In this document: piece after piece, positions 40,218-50,975 of the stretch | Layout of the letters: each line of letters starts with the position of its first letter | Numbering within the stretch: the stretch's first letter is position 1 | Assembly: GCA_030430025.1 (NCBI GenBank) | Contig: JAUIGR010000002.1 | Span: 1 to 64,000, forward strand | Source of the DNA: Gammaproteobacteria bacterium | GTDB lineage: Bacteria > Pseudomonadota > Gammaproteobacteria > Xanthomonadales > Marinicellaceae | Direction: 5' to 3' | Length of the DNA: 64,000 bases | Position numbers and translations under genes: made by a program | Notes under the pieces: generated by a model | Told to the model about the DNA's origin: nothing | The model's input: the letters and a program-made list of their open reading frames with translations, nothing else | Database searches by the model: none

Positions 40218-40234
40218 TTTTTTAAGGTGTAATC

Positions 40235-40678
40235 ATGTCATTGAAAGCTCAAGTTATGGCTGATATGAAAGCGGCAATGAAAGCCAAAGAAAAAGAAACT
40301 GTTAGCACCTTACGTATGTTTACTGCTGCTATCAAACAAGTAGAAGTCGATGAACGCAGGGAACTGAGCGATCAGGATGTTTTGTCTATCGTTGCCAAAA
40401 TGATCAAACAGCGTAATGATGCTGCTGCTCAGTATGCCGCAGCTGATCGTCAGGATTTACAAGCCAGAGAATTAGCCGAGGTGACTATTCTAGAAGGTTA
40501 TCTTCCTGAACAATTGAGCGATCAAACTATTAAGGACATCGTCCAGTCTATTATTAATGAATCTGGTGCGTCAGGCATGCAAGACATGGGGAAAGTGATG
40601 ACTCTGGCTAAGGCACAAATAGCCGGTCAAGCAGATATGAGCAAGGTCAGCCATGTTGTTAAGTCACTGTTGACTTAA
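40235..40678 (+). CDS. GatB/YqeY domain protein
   Basis: 147 residues matching YqeY, the free-standing version of the C-terminal tRNA-binding tail of amidotransferase subunit GatB. It has 'AAIKQVEVDERRELSDQDVL' and 'ILEGYLPEQLS'. Its role in translation quality control is not established. It lies between rpsU and dnaG, a common arrangement. Confidence 0.94.
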   Translation: MSLKAQVMADMKAAMKAKEKETVSTLRMFTAAIKQVEVDERRELSDQDVLSIVAKMIKQRNDAAAQYAAADRQDLQARELAEVTILEGYLPEQLSDQTIKDIVQSIINESGASGMQDMGKVMTLAKAQIAGQADMSKVSHVVKSLLT

Positions 40679-40700
40679 CCTATTTGTTTAACCAACAACA

Positions 40701-42404
40701 GTGACGTCCATACCTAATGAGTTTATAGATGAGTTAATCAGCCGTGTTGATATTTATGATGTTATTTCAACACGTGTCCCATTAAAAAAAGCAGGGAAAG
40801 ACTATACCGGTTTATGTCCCTTCCATAATGAGAATACCCCTTCTTTTACGGTCAGTCAAAACAAACAGTTTTACCACTGCTTTGGCTGCGGTAAAAATGG
40901 CAGTGTTATACGTTTTTTAATGGATTATGAGGGTCTGGATTTCATTGATGCGATTAAAGATTTGGCTCAAATGGTGGGTATAGAAGTTCCTGTCAATAGC
41001 AATAATCAAAAACAATTGCATAAGAACTTATATGCCATTACCGAAAAAGCAGTCCGTATATTTCGCCATCAGCTTAAAGAACATCAAGTTGTTCTTGATT
41101 ACCTCAAAAAACGATCCATTTCAGAACAGACTGCGCAATTATTTCAAATAGGTTATGCATTGAATTTATGGGATGGACTAATGAAACGCTTTCATTCTAA
41201 TGAGCACAGCCAGCTGTTAGAATCAGGATTAACGACCAGCAACGATCATGGTCGTGTTTATGATAAATTCCGGCATCGATTGATATTTCCTATTCATGAT
41301 CGTCGGGGGCGTGTGATTGCTTTCGGTGGTCGAGCCATCGATGCAAATCAGCAACCAAAATATCTAAACTCTCCTGAAACACCTTTGTTTCATAAGTCTA
41401 ACGAACTTTATGGTTTTCATTTGGCCCGTAAGCACAGCAAAAACAATTATGTTTTGGTTGTTGAGGGGTATATGGATGTGGTCGCCTTATTTGAACACGG
41501 CGTCAAAAATGCCGTAGCTACTCTTGGAACGGCTACTTCAGAGCAGCACTTGAAGAATCTCTTTAAAGTTTGGGATAATATTGTTTTCTGTTTTGATGGT
41601 GATAATGCTGGTCGCCAAGCAGCAGCAAAGGCATTGTTTACCGCACTGCCTCTGTACCTTGATCATCAAACCATCCGTTTTTTATTTCTTCCTCAAGGGC
41701 ATGATCCCGATAGTTATATCAATCAACATGGTAGTGAATCTTTCCAAAAATTAATTGATCAAGCCACACCATTATCCGATTTTTTGTTGGATCACCTAAG
41801 CCAGGGTGTAGATGTTGACAGCATAGATGGCCGAGCTAAACTATTCCATATGGCACAAAATCCCATCTCACAATTACCTCAAGGTGCTTTTAAACAAATG
41901 ATGATGCAACGGGTATCACAAATCACACAACAACAATTTCAGTTAGCAGCAACTCAGCCTCAACGGAACTCTGTACAAATCGAAAATTCTCCGGTAAAAA
42001 AATTGGTAAGTCTCTTAGTGGATCAGCCGAGTTTACATAAATTAGTGCCAAAAGAGTTTAAATTTGTAGAATTTGACTACAAAGGAGTTGCATTAATTGA
42101 TAAAATCGTTGAAATTTGTCGACTATGTCCCCAAATTGGATCAGCAACTTTGATTGAGTCATTTAGGGATGAGTCTGTGTATGACTATTTGGTACCATTG
42201 GCCAGACAATATAACCATTTGGATGATAAACAAAAATACAATGAATTCAAGGACATAATCACTTACTTGCAAAAACGCGCCAGACAGTCGCAAATTGATA
42301 GTTTGCGGGAAAGGCAGATGAAGTATGGACTCACGCAACAAGAAAAGCAACAACTGGTCAGCTTACTGACTGAACATAATAAAACAAAACGACATGGCAA
42401 CTGA
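40701..42404 (+). CDS. dnaG: DNA primase
   Basis: 567 residues. The N-terminal zinc finger has Cys39, His42, Cys60 and Cys63. The TOPRIM catalytic core has '[11 protein letters not shown]' and '[11 protein letters not shown]'. The C-terminal helicase-binding part is shorter and divergent, as is usual. The start is GTG 40701 with only a weak ribosome site, so translation may be coupled to yqeY. The end overlaps rpoD by 11 bases. Confidence 0.95.
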   Translation: MTSIPNEFIDELISRVDIYDVISTRVPLKKAGKDYTGLCPFHNENTPSFTVSQNKQFYHCFGCGKNGSVIRFLMDYEGLDFIDAIKDLAQMVGIEVPVNSNNQKQLHKNLYAITEKAVRIFRHQLKEHQVVLDYLKKRSISEQTAQLFQIGYALNLWDGLMKRFHSNEHSQLLESGLTTSNDHGRVYDKFRHRLIFPIHDRRGRVIAFGGRAIDANQQPKYLNSPETPLFHKSNELYGFHLARKHSKNNYVLVVEGYMDVVALFEHGVKNAVATLGTATSEQHLKNLFKVWDNIVFCFDGDNAGRQAAAKALFTALPLYLDHQTIRFLFLPQGHDPDSYINQHGSESFQKLIDQATPLSDFLLDHLSQGVDVDSIDGRAKLFHMAQNPISQLPQGAFKQMMMQRVSQITQQQFQLAATQPQRNSVQIENSPVKKLVSLLVDQPSLHKLVPKEFKFVEFDYKGVALIDKIVEICRLCPQIGSATLIESFRDESVYDYLVPLARQYNHLDDKQKYNEFKDIITYLQKRARQSQIDSLRERQMKYGLTQQEKQQLVSLLTEHNKTKRHGN

Positions 42405-44217
42405 TCAAAAAACTTCTCAAATTAAACTTTTAATACTCAAGGGAAAAGAACAAGGATACCTCACTTACGCCGCGGTCAATGATCATCTACCTGATGATAT
42501 CGTTGAGACTGACTCAGTCGAAGACATCATTCAGATGATTAATGATATGGGGATTCAGGTGTTGGATGAGGCTCCTGAAGAAGACAGTATCATTCTCAAC
42601 GACTCAACAGCCAAAGAAGATGATGATACGGCTACAGAGGAGGCTGTTGCTGTATTATCAGCGGTTGACCCTAGTATTGGTAGAACCACTGATCCAGTCC
42701 GGATGTACATGAGAGAAATGGGCTCGGTGGAGTTATTAGAACGCAAAGATGAAATTGCTATAGCCAAGCGCATTGAAAAATGTGACCACTTAATTATGGA
42801 AGCTTGTTATCTGTTTCCTAAGTCAGTTCGAACAATTGTTGAGTATTATGATGATGTGATGAATGAAGAGTTAAAAAAAGAACACTTCATTACTGACATT
42901 TATGATCCTCATATTGAAGCTGTGATTCCTAAAGTTAAGAAGCCTACTGACCCTATAGATGATGACGATGATGATGAGGGTGAGGAAAATACAGTAGAAA
43001 AAGAATTGGATTGGGATGAAGTTACCAAGCGCATTGATGCTACCAAGAAATTATTGGTGAAGTTCGAAGAATCTGTGGCAAAAGAGGGTATTGGTCAAAA
43101 GAAACAGAAAAACCTGATGATGCAAATTTCAGAAATTCTGGTGGAATTTAAGTTTGCTCAAGTGACTATGCAGGACATTATAGATGACATAAAGATGATC
43201 CAAGAACGCGTTAGAAAAATTGAGCGACGTATCATGGATATTTGTGTTGTTGAATGTAAGCTGGTTCGCAGGGACTTTATTAGGAAGTTCATGAACCGGG
43301 AAACAGATTTTGAGTTCATGGATGATATGATTGCTATAGGAAGTGACTCATCAACCATGCTTGAAATCTATAAAGATGAAGTCATCGGATTACAAAAAAA
43401 ACTACAGCGTATCGAACTGGACTTTGATTTGACTATCAAAGAAATCAAAGCAATTAATCGAACCGTTACTGTTAATGAGGCCAAGTCAAGACGGGCAAAA
43501 AAAGAGATGATAGAAGCCAACTTGCGTTTAGTTATCTCAATTGCCAAAAAATACACCAATCGTGGATTGCAGTTTTTGGACTTGATTCAAGAGGGTAATA
43601 TTGGTTTGATGAAAGCTGTTGATAAATTTGAATACCGTCGTGGTTATAAGTTCTCAACTTATGCTACTTGGTGGATCAGACAGGCTATCACGCGCTCTAT
43701 TGCTGATCAAGCCAGAACCATCCGTATCCCTGTACACATGATTGAGACTATCAATAAACTCAATCGAGTATCTCGTCAATTGCTACAAGAATTGGGTAGA
43801 GAACCGACGCCAGAAGAAATTGCTGCAGTTATGGAGATGCCTGTAGGTAAAGTACGTAAGGTGATCAAGATTGCCAAGCAGCCGATTTCAATGGAAACTC
43901 CGATTGGTGATGATGAAGACTCAAGTTTAGGTGATTTTATTGAAGATGCCAATATACTGTCTCCTCTAGAATCAACCACGGCTAATGGATTAACTACCAC
44001 AGTCACTAACTTACTGTCTGGTTTGACTCCAAGGGAAGCGAAAGTGTTACGTATGCGTTTTGGTATTGATATGAATACTGATCACACGCTGGAAGAGGTT
44101 GGTAAGCAGTTCGATGTGACTCGAGAAAGAATTCGTCAGATTGAAGCAAAAGCTTTACGTAAACTGCGACATCCGAGCCGTTCAGAGCAATTGCGTAGCT
44201 TCATGGATTTGGGGTAG
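42394..44217 (+). CDS. rpoD: RNA polymerase primary sigma factor sigma-70
   Basis: 607 residues with regions 1.1 (about 1-80), 1.2 ('[16 protein letters not shown]'), a non-conserved acidic insert (about 180-330), 2 ('[39 protein letters not shown]'-type), 3 and 4 (ending '[19 protein letters not shown]'). The start lies within the end of dnaG. It is the housekeeping sigma factor. Confidence 0.97.
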   Translation: MATDQKTSQIKLLILKGKEQGYLTYAAVNDHLPDDIVETDSVEDIIQMINDMGIQVLDEAPEEDSIILNDSTAKEDDDTATEEAVAVLSAVDPSIGRTTDPVRMYMREMGSVELLERKDEIAIAKRIEKCDHLIMEACYLFPKSVRTIVEYYDDVMNEELKKEHFITDIYDPHIEAVIPKVKKPTDPIDDDDDDEGEENTVEKELDWDEVTKRIDATKKLLVKFEESVAKEGIGQKKQKNLMMQISEILVEFKFAQVTMQDIIDDIKMIQERVRKIERRIMDICVVECKLVRRDFIRKFMNRETDFEFMDDMIAIGSDSSTMLEIYKDEVIGLQKKLQRIELDFDLTIKEIKAINRTVTVNEAKSRRAKKEMIEANLRLVISIAKKYTNRGLQFLDLIQEGNIGLMKAVDKFEYRRGYKFSTYATWWIRQAITRSIADQARTIRIPVHMIETINKLNRVSRQLLQELGREPTPEEIAAVMEMPVGKVRKVIKIAKQPISMETPIGDDEDSSLGDFIEDANILSPLESTTANGLTTTVTNLLSGLTPREAKVLRMRFGIDMNTDHTLEEVGKQFDVTRERIRQIEAKALRKLRHPSRSEQLRSFMDLG

Positions 44218-44225
44218 AAGGTCTG

Positions 44226-44257
44226 TATAGTGTTTGAGGATTTCTTCAAACACTATA
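44226..44257. terminator. Hairpin between convergent rpoD and bolA
   Basis: TATAGTGTTTGA pairs with TCAAACACTATA across a short loop, nine bases after the rpoD stop. No T-run, so it may work through Rho or as an mRNA-stabilising hairpin. Confidence 0.6.
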
Positions 44258-44269
44258 TGAATAAACAAG

Positions 44270-44557
44270 TTATGCCTGTTTTTGATTGATTTCGTCAGGA
44301 GTGTGGGCTTGTACTTCAAGAGCATGAATGGCTCCAGACTTAAACAGGGCACTGACCTGTTGATATACTAGACGGTGTCTTTTTATGCGATTGAGTCCTG
44401 CGAACTGTGAAGAGATAATCTCTACAGCAAAGTGACCGCCACCATCTTTAGCGCCTAAATGCCCGATATGTAAATGACTGTTATCAAATACCAGCAACTT
44501 TGAAGGAGTCAGTGCATCAAGCGCTACTCTAATTTGTTGACAAATTTCTGGGTACAT
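44270..44557 (-). CDS. bolA: BolA family protein
   Basis: 95 residues from ATG 44557; the frame is open further upstream but the added residues are not typical of the family. It has 'LLVFDNSHLHIGHLGAKDGGGHF' and 'FAGLNRIKRHRLVYQQV', with the conserved class-II-fold His. BolA proteins bind monothiol glutaredoxins and [2Fe-2S] clusters and affect envelope shape. It could be BolA or the shorter IbaG type; the length and the 'HxxHxGH' segment favour BolA. Confidence 0.9.
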   Translation of the reverse strand: MYPEICQQIRVALDALTPSKLLVFDNSHLHIGHLGAKDGGGHFAVEIISSQFAGLNRIKRHRLVYQQVSALFKSGAIHALEVQAHTPDEINQKQA

Positions 44558-44622
44558 AAGGATCAACAAGACAAAAATACCATTATAACGTAGAATCACA
44601 TCCTTTAATATTTTTCAATGCT

Positions 44623-44973
44623 ATGCAAAAAGTTTTCCTTTACCATAACCCCAAATGTTCAAAATCCAGACAGACTTTGTCATTGCTTGAGCAAATGGGC
44701 ATTGAACCTACAGTGATTAGATATTTAGAAACACCCCCTACAAAAACGCAATTGAAAACCATATTGACCAAGCTAAGCTTACCACCTCGTGAATTGATTA
44801 GAAAAGGAGAGAAGGAATATGAAACATATGGTTTTGCTGACGAATCGTTATCTGATGACCAGTTGATTACTATGATGATCAAACATCCAAAAGTGATAGA
44901 AAGACCAATTGTAGTTGCCAATGGTAAAGCCAAAGTTGGTAGGCCGCCTGAGTCGGTCTTGGATATCTTATAA
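44623..44973 (+). CDS. ArsC/Spx-like glutaredoxin-fold reductase
   Basis: 116 residues with the ArsC pattern: Cys12 in HNPKCSKSRQ, 'RELIRKGEKEY' and 'HPKVIERPIVV' then 'VGRPPE'. It is the glutaredoxin-dependent arsenate reductase family; with no arsenic genes nearby its substrate is uncertain. TAATG joins it to wrbA. Confidence 0.88.
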   Translation: MQKVFLYHNPKCSKSRQTLSLLEQMGIEPTVIRYLETPPTKTQLKTILTKLSLPPRELIRKGEKEYETYGFADESLSDDQLITMMIKHPKVIERPIVVANGKAKVGRPPESVLDIL

Positions 44974-45557
44974 TGGCTCGAATTTTAATACTTTATTATT
45001 CAAAACGCGGTAACACGAGAAAAATGGCCCGTCTCATTGCTCGTGGTGTTGAATCAGTAGCTGGATGCCAGGCGATACTCAGAACGGTCGAATCTAACCT
45101 TAACGATGGTGCTGAGGTCAAAGACCCCATCATTAGTGAACAAGACATGAAAGACTGTGATGGTTTAATTATTGGTAGTCCGTGTTATTTTGGTAACATG
45201 GCTGCACCGTTAAAACAGTTCATAGATACCACAGGAAATTTGTGGTTTTCAGGCACCATGGAAGGAAAACCCGCTAGTGTTTTCACTACCGGATCATCTT
45301 TACATGGTGGTCAAGAGACTACCTTGATTAGTATGATGCTACCTCTATTGCATTATGGGATGGCGATTGTGGGTTTGCCTTACTCTGAACGGTCGCTGCT
45401 ATATACTACATCAGGCGGCTCTCCTTATGGGGCTACCCATTGGACTGAGTTTGAATCAAACCGACCGATTGATGATAATGAAAAGCAACTTTGTATCGTC
45501 CAAGGTAAAAGAATGGCCTCAATTGCTCAAAAATTATGTATTGTAAACCCACTGTAG
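44973..45557 (+). CDS. wrbA: NAD(P)H:quinone oxidoreductase WrbA
   Basis: A 194-residue flavodoxin-like protein. The FMN phosphate loop is YSKRGNTRKMA; further motifs are 'IIGSPCYFGNMAAPLKQFIDTTG' and the His/Gly-rich 'SSLHGGQETT'. It makes two-electron quinone reductions that avoid semiquinone radicals. The start overlaps the arsC-like stop by one base. Confidence 0.93.
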   Translation: MARILILYYSKRGNTRKMARLIARGVESVAGCQAILRTVESNLNDGAEVKDPIISEQDMKDCDGLIIGSPCYFGNMAAPLKQFIDTTGNLWFSGTMEGKPASVFTTGSSLHGGQETTLISMMLPLLHYGMAIVGLPYSERSLLYTTSGGSPYGATHWTEFESNRPIDDNEKQLCIVQGKRMASIAQKLCIVNPL

Positions 45558-45892
45558 TACCAAAAAAATAAATCAACTGTGGTGCATTTAGGAAAAAATA
45601 ATCGAGAGCGACTAAAGTTTGATGCGTTTTCAATTGGTTTTATTAGTGACGATTTGAACTCCAAAATACCAATTTAAAAGAACTCATTAATAAGGTCATC
45701 ATTACTATGGTTGAGTCATTTATAATGAAGCATAACATGTAGATTTGTTAAATATTTATTAACCTTTATTGCATTTTTGTTACAGTTAAGGCAATATCGG
45801 GTGTTGTTGAGGAACTCGTATAGCATCTTGGTGCTGATATCCTTTTCAGAATGGGGCATATGTACAACAATAATATTGAGGAATATCTAACA
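45558..45892. other. Intergenic region before the second TonB receptor
   Basis: 335 bases, AT-rich, with no gene seen. A probable promoter for the receptor lies in 45740-45830 (TTTATTAACC, TTGCATTTTTGTTACAG), but I cannot pick one pair of boxes with confidence. An in-frame ATG at 45851 precedes the better start. Confidence 0.35.
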
Positions 45893-48685
45893 ATGAACCA
45901 ATCAAGTGATAAAACAAAGACAACTAGGCTCCCGATAATGATATTAATTTCTTTGATTCTAAGTATAAACGCTCCGGTGATTTATGCTCAGGATGAAGAT
46001 GTTAATAATACACAGACTGAAGAGACAGAAACAGAAAGTGAAGACTCTGTGGAATTGGGTAAAGTATCAGTCACAGGCTCTCGCATTAAACGTAACGAGT
46101 TTGAGGGTGCATCACCCATCCAGGTAATGACAAGCGAACAAATTGAGGCAGAAGGTTTTTCTACCGTTTATGATGCCTTAAATAGCTTAACTCAGCAAAC
46201 TGGTGCGGTTCAAAATGAATTGACGCAAAGTGGCTTTACATCGAATGCCAATGTCATTGATTTGAGGGGGTTAGGACCAGGACGTGTTTTGTACTTGATC
46301 AACGGTCGTCGAGCTGCTGACTACCCATTACCATACAATGGTCAGAGCAATGTTAACAACTTTGGTGCATTGCCATCGGCAGCCATTGAACGAATTGAAA
46401 TTCTGGCTGGAGGAGCATCAGCCATTTATGGTTCTGATGCAGTATCAGGTGTAATCAACGTTATCTTGAAAAAAGATTTTGATGGTGATGAGGTTTCAGC
46501 TCGGATAGGGACCACTACTGAGGGTGGTGGTGACAGTTGGAAACTTCAATGGGTTGGTGGTAAGACCGGTGATGATTGGTCATTGACTTATGCTATTGAA
46601 CATTTGGATCGCGATGAGATTTTGGCTGCAGAACGAGAGTTTATGGATTCATATCGTGATGAACCAGGAGTTGATCCAGCGGAGGCGACAGGTCTTTCTG
46701 GCATCATGCTGCGGGATCGTTTAAATGGCAATACTCAGATTTATCCTAATGGTGGTTTGGAAGAGCTCTGTGGTCGCTTTGATCATTTAGAAGCACAAGT
46801 ACGTGATTTTGGTTCAGGGCCAGTTGATCGTTGTTATTATTTCGATTATCCAGCAACGCAAGGTATCCGTAACTCCGATTCAAATACTTCTATTTACAGT
46901 TATTTTTCTAAGGATTTAGGCAATGATATGCAGTTGGCTTTGAGTTTAAGCTGGTGGAACCAAGAAGCCAATGCCACTTCAAACACTGAATTTTGGCAAG
47001 GAGGGTTGTATTATGACCCACAATTTGAAAGTATTTTCGACACTCAGCGTATATTCTCCCCAGCTGAAACAGGTGGGGGTAAACAAATTTTTGAAGAAGA
47101 GTCTTTAGATTTTGCGATTTCCTTAACTGGTTTTGCCTTTAATGATCGATTTGAGTGGGAAGCTACGGTCAGTCATTCTGGTTATGACCTATATCGAGAA
47201 AGGCCTCGTTTGCTTGCACAAGAAACTCGTGATTATTTTTTGGGTGAGCAGCTACCAGGCCTCGATCCAGAATTTGGCCTCTATCCGATTTACAACATTA
47301 ATCTTGACCATTATTTTAATCCCATCACGCCTGAAATTTATCGATCAATCTCAACTATCGTAAAATATGATGCTGATTCGAGTACCACTCAAGCCAGTTT
47401 GGTGTTTACCGGTGATTTGTGGGAAATGCCAGCAGGTGATGTGGGTTTCGCGACTGTATTAGAGTACGGTACACAGGAATATGAACTCATTGCTGATCCT
47501 CGTATTTTGCCTGGTCAGAGTACAATTTATAACCTGACAGGTACAGGTGGAGGTGGTGAACGTGATCGTTTTGCAGTGGGTACTGAGCTTGCTGTACCTT
47601 TGCACGATACGTTGGATTTAACCTTAGCGGCGCGTTTCGATAATTACGATGACATTACAAGTGTGGATGATGCGTTTACTTGGAATGCGGGTTTACAATG
47701 GCGCCCGATTGATCAATTGCTCATTCGTGGTAATTATGCAACCAGTTTTCGTGCTCCGGACATGCACTTCATTTTCGCTAATGAAAGTGGATTTTACAGC
47801 ACTGTTTTCGACGAATTTGCTTGTCGCGATGCTGGTTTAACACGAGATGAATGTGAGGATGATGATGAGACCGATTACTCTTATTCTGTTTTTGGTGTTC
47901 GTAAGGGTAATCCAGAGTTGATGGAAGAAGAAGGAGAATCTTGGACAGCTGGCTTTGTTTGGGATGCAACAGATAACTTATCATTATCTTTAGATTTCTA
48001 TTCAATTGAGTTAGAAGGTGTAGTCGGTGATATTAGTTCGGAATACATTTTAGAAAACGAAGCCAATTGCCGTTTAGGTAATGATCTGCAAGGAAATAGC
48101 TATGACATCAATTCACAGTTTTGTCAGTTCATTGTTAACAGTGTGATTCGTACAGTGGGAGGTCCAGATGATGGCCAAATCGAGCAAGTTAACCGTGGCC
48201 CAATCAATCGTTCAATTCTCACAAATGAAGGTGTAGATGCTTCGATTAATTGGAACTTGAATACAGATACTGTTGGCTTGTGGCGCTTCAATTTAACGTG
48301 GTCTCATATTTTAGATCAAGAGTTTGCTGAGTTCGATGATGAAGAGCCACGTAGTTATCGTGACGATCTGACTAACTTTGATTTCCGTAGTCGAGTCCGC
48401 GCCAGTGTAGGTTGGCAGTATGAGGATTTTTCAGCGACTTTATATGGGCAGCGTTGGGGGTCTTTACCAAATTGGGCAGAGACTGGTCGGATCGGTCATT
48501 TCGCTACTTATAATTTGAATATGGGATATCAATTTAACTCTCACTTCAGAATGTCGTTCATCGTTAATAATCTGTTAAACGATTTCCATCCTAAGGATGA
48601 AACGTTTAATACATATCCGTATTTTTGGAGGGCGTTTAGTCCTATTGGCCGTGAGATGTTCATTCAGGCCACTTACACTTTCTAA
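45893..48685 (+). CDS. TonB-dependent outer membrane receptor
   Basis: 930 residues from ATG 45893, chosen for a GAGG site ten bases upstream and a signal peptide directly after (MILISLILSINAPVIYAQ). An acidic Thr/Glu linker precedes the TonB box and plug ('VELGKVSVTGSRIKRNEF', 'VIDLRGLGPGRVLYLINGRRA', 'IERIEILAGGASAIYGSDAVSGVINVILKK'), and a barrel ends in 'FIQATYTF'. It is related to the receptor at 22143-25016. The following S9 peptidase suggests peptide uptake, which is inference. Confidence 0.92.
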   Translation: MNQSSDKTKTTRLPIMILISLILSINAPVIYAQDEDVNNTQTEETETESEDSVELGKVSVTGSRIKRNEFEGASPIQVMTSEQIEAEGFSTVYDALNSLTQQTGAVQNELTQSGFTSNANVIDLRGLGPGRVLYLINGRRAADYPLPYNGQSNVNNFGALPSAAIERIEILAGGASAIYGSDAVSGVINVILKKDFDGDEVSARIGTTTEGGGDSWKLQWVGGKTGDDWSLTYAIEHLDRDEILAAEREFMDSYRDEPGVDPAEATGLSGIMLRDRLNGNTQIYPNGGLEELCGRFDHLEAQVRDFGSGPVDRCYYFDYPATQGIRNSDSNTSIYSYFSKDLGNDMQLALSLSWWNQEANATSNTEFWQGGLYYDPQFESIFDTQRIFSPAETGGGKQIFEEESLDFAISLTGFAFNDRFEWEATVSHSGYDLYRERPRLLAQETRDYFLGEQLPGLDPEFGLYPIYNINLDHYFNPITPEIYRSISTIVKYDADSSTTQASLVFTGDLWEMPAGDVGFATVLEYGTQEYELIADPRILPGQSTIYNLTGTGGGGERDRFAVGTELAVPLHDTLDLTLAARFDNYDDITSVDDAFTWNAGLQWRPIDQLLIRGNYATSFRAPDMHFIFANESGFYSTVFDEFACRDAGLTRDECEDDDETDYSYSVFGVRKGNPELMEEEGESWTAGFVWDATDNLSLSLDFYSIELEGVVGDISSEYILENEANCRLGNDLQGNSYDINSQFCQFIVNSVIRTVGGPDDGQIEQVNRGPINRSILTNEGVDASINWNLNTDTVGLWRFNLTWSHILDQEFAEFDDEEPRSYRDDLTNFDFRSRVRASVGWQYEDFSATLYGQRWGSLPNWAETGRIGHFATYNLNMGYQFNSHFRMSFIVNNLLNDFHPKDETFNTYPYFWRAFSPIGREMFIQATYTF

Positions 48686-48703
48686 GTTATTTGAAATCAA
48701 TCA

Positions 48704-48733
48704 AGAAGGCTCCTATTTGGGGCCTTTTTTTTC
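48704..48733 (+). terminator. Rho-independent terminator of TonB receptor
   Basis: AAGGCTCC-tattt-GGGGCCTT followed by eight T, about 20 bases after the stop. Confidence 0.9.
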
Positions 48734-48760
48734 AATAGAGGTATACAGAATATAAATGGT

Positions 48761-48966
48761 CGAACCTGAAAAATGCATAATTTATTGTTAAATATGAAGA
48801 GCCACTTCAATATTGCACATTTTTTCTACCAGAGAACAAGTGTTTCAATGCTTCTTTATTCGCTGCTTCCATGCAGTTTTCAGGCTAACGTGAAAAAGTT
48901 TTTCAGAAATTTTTTTCTGGTCGATGCTGGAAAAGGCCAGGAGGGACTTTTTCAGGGTTGACTCAA
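48761..48966 (+). repeat. Dispersed repeat, long copy C
   Basis: 206 bases. The first ~65 bases match 8722-8790 and the last ~50 match both 8790-8838 and 17092-17140. The middle, 48826-48915, is unique to this copy. The right end has the CTGGAAAAGGCC/GGACTTTTTCAG hairpin. No coding sequence; it fills much of the 335-base gap 48686-49020. Confidence 0.75.
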
Positions 48967-49020
48967 TAAATCCATATGGCCTGTTATGGCTATAATCGTA
49001 AAAAATACCGGGAGTTCATA

Positions 49021-50967
49021 ATGAAAAGTTGCTTTTCTTCTTTATTCTGCATTGCGTTATCGATCATTTTGATGATACAACCGAGTTTTGCCATTGAAGA
49101 GTACTCAGTATCTCATTTTTTCAAGAGGGCTGATATCAGAAACATTCAGGTATCTTCTGATGGACATCATGTCTCAGCTGTCATTGTCCGAGATAAAAAT
49201 AAACTGGCTGCTATTTTGGATGTCAGCAATCCATTGAAGCCCAAAATTGTACGTTCGTTCACACCTCCTGTACATGAATTTGTCTCTGGTGCTTTTTGGG
49301 CGAATAATAATCGTTTGCTTTTTACTACTGAAGAGCGGCAAACCAACCTGACATCACCACGCAGTACAGGGAAAATTTTTGCAGGCAATATTGACGGTTC
49401 TAATAAGAGACAAATTGCTGGCCCTGGTAGAGGTTCTAACAATATATTTATTCGTGGTTTATTGGATATTGTTCGAGACAATGATGATGAAATTATAGTG
49501 GCCACATCTAAACCTGGGCAGCGTCGCATGCGAGTAGAGTGGTTAAATGTCAATAATGGGAAAACTAAGTTGATTGCTACTTCTCCATTCATGGCAGGAA
49601 CCTCTTTTAGTATTGATCATAATCAACAGGTGCGCTTTGCTAGCAGTCAAGTTGAAGACACTACGATACAAGTCATTAAATACAGGGCCAGCAATGACGT
49701 TGATTGGGAAGACTTTGCTCATCCTTTTAAGGGTGATATATCAATTACAGGATTTGATGCCAGTAATCGTTTTGTTTACATCATCTCCAATGATCAGAAA
49801 CAGTTTGGTTTGTATCAATACGACACGGACAATAAAACGTTTACTCAAATGTTAACAGATGCTGTTTCAAGCATTGATAGTTTAATGTGGGACAACGATC
49901 GCAAGAACCTATTAGCAGCCCGTTTTCATGTGGGTGGAGCACATTATAAGTTTGTTCAGCCTGATCACTATAAGGCACAATTACAGCAGCATTTGACTAC
50001 GTTGTTTCCAGACTCATTTGTTATGATTACCTCAATGAATGATGACATGAGTCGTGCTGGAATATTAGTTTCTAGCGATACTAACCCAGGATCGTTGTTT
50101 TTATGGGATAAAGCAAGCAATCGACTCATTCCATTAGGACCAATGTTGCCACATATTGATCCTAAAACGATGAGCAAGCAGCAAGCTATTATTGTGACTG
50201 CTCGCGACGGTTTAAATTTACATGGATACATAACTTATCGGCCCGATTTAGAATTAAAGAATCTTCCAATGGTTGTTGTCGTTCATGGTGGACCTCACGG
50301 GCCCTATGATAGTTGGGGTTGGAACCCTGAAAGCCAATTATTCGCTAATCACGGCTATTTAGTTTTACAAGTTAATTTCCGAGGTTCAGGTGGCTTTGGT
50401 GAGCAATTTGAAGAGTTGGGCTATAAAAAATGGGGAACTGATATGCAGGATGATATCACTGACGCAACTCGATGGGCCATTGATCAAGGTTATGCTGATC
50501 CAAAACGTATATGTATTTATGGGGCCAGTTATGGTGGTTACTCAACCTTAGCAGGTGTAACCAGAGAACCTGATTTGTATCAATGTGCTTTTGCCTTTGT
50601 GGGCGTTTATGATTTGGAACTGATGTTTGCTTCTGGGGATATTCATCGTAGAAAATCAGGGTTGTATTATTTAAGAGAAGTTTTAGGCACTGATCCTGCT
50701 GATTTGAAGAACCGCTCTCCTGTTACTCACGTTGAAAAGATCAAAACGCCTTTGTTTGTCGCTCATGGAAAAAAGGATGATCGAGCTGATATCAAACACT
50801 ACTATAGGTTAACAGAATCGTTGGATAAAGCGGGAATCAAGTATGAATCATTACTTACGGATAAGGAAGCCCATGGTTTCTATGACCTTTCAAACAACGA
50901 AGAACTTTATGGCAAAATGTTGAATTTTTTTGATAAACATATTGGTAAGGTGAAAAAAACTAAGTAA
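49021..50967 (+). CDS. S9 family (prolyl oligopeptidase type) peptidase, secreted
   Basis: 648 residues from ATG 49021 (GGGAG upstream; product starts with signal peptide MKSCFSSLFC... to SFA). A beta-propeller-like N-terminal region (about 30-375) is followed by an alpha/beta hydrolase domain. The nucleophile is Ser503 in GASYGGY, the Asp is in 'GKKDDRAD' and the His in 'KEAHGFY'. It cleaves short peptides. It follows a TonB receptor and may process imported or surface peptides. Confidence 0.93.
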   Translation: MKSCFSSLFCIALSIILMIQPSFAIEEYSVSHFFKRADIRNIQVSSDGHHVSAVIVRDKNKLAAILDVSNPLKPKIVRSFTPPVHEFVSGAFWANNNRLLFTTEERQTNLTSPRSTGKIFAGNIDGSNKRQIAGPGRGSNNIFIRGLLDIVRDNDDEIIVATSKPGQRRMRVEWLNVNNGKTKLIATSPFMAGTSFSIDHNQQVRFASSQVEDTTIQVIKYRASNDVDWEDFAHPFKGDISITGFDASNRFVYIISNDQKQFGLYQYDTDNKTFTQMLTDAVSSIDSLMWDNDRKNLLAARFHVGGAHYKFVQPDHYKAQLQQHLTTLFPDSFVMITSMNDDMSRAGILVSSDTNPGSLFLWDKASNRLIPLGPMLPHIDPKTMSKQQAIIVTARDGLNLHGYITYRPDLELKNLPMVVVVHGGPHGPYDSWGWNPESQLFANHGYLVLQVNFRGSGGFGEQFEELGYKKWGTDMQDDITDATRWAIDQGYADPKRICIYGASYGGYSTLAGVTREPDLYQCAFAFVGVYDLELMFASGDIHRRKSGLYYLREVLGTDPADLKNRSPVTHVEKIKTPLFVAHGKKDDRADIKHYYRLTESLDKAGIKYESLLTDKEAHGFYDLSNNEELYGKMLNFFDKHIGKVKKTK

Positions 50968-50975
50968 CCAGATCA

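Noticed and set aside
45851-45892. Earlier ATG for the second TonB receptor
   Set aside because: It lacks a ribosome site and would put 14 polar residues before the signal peptide.
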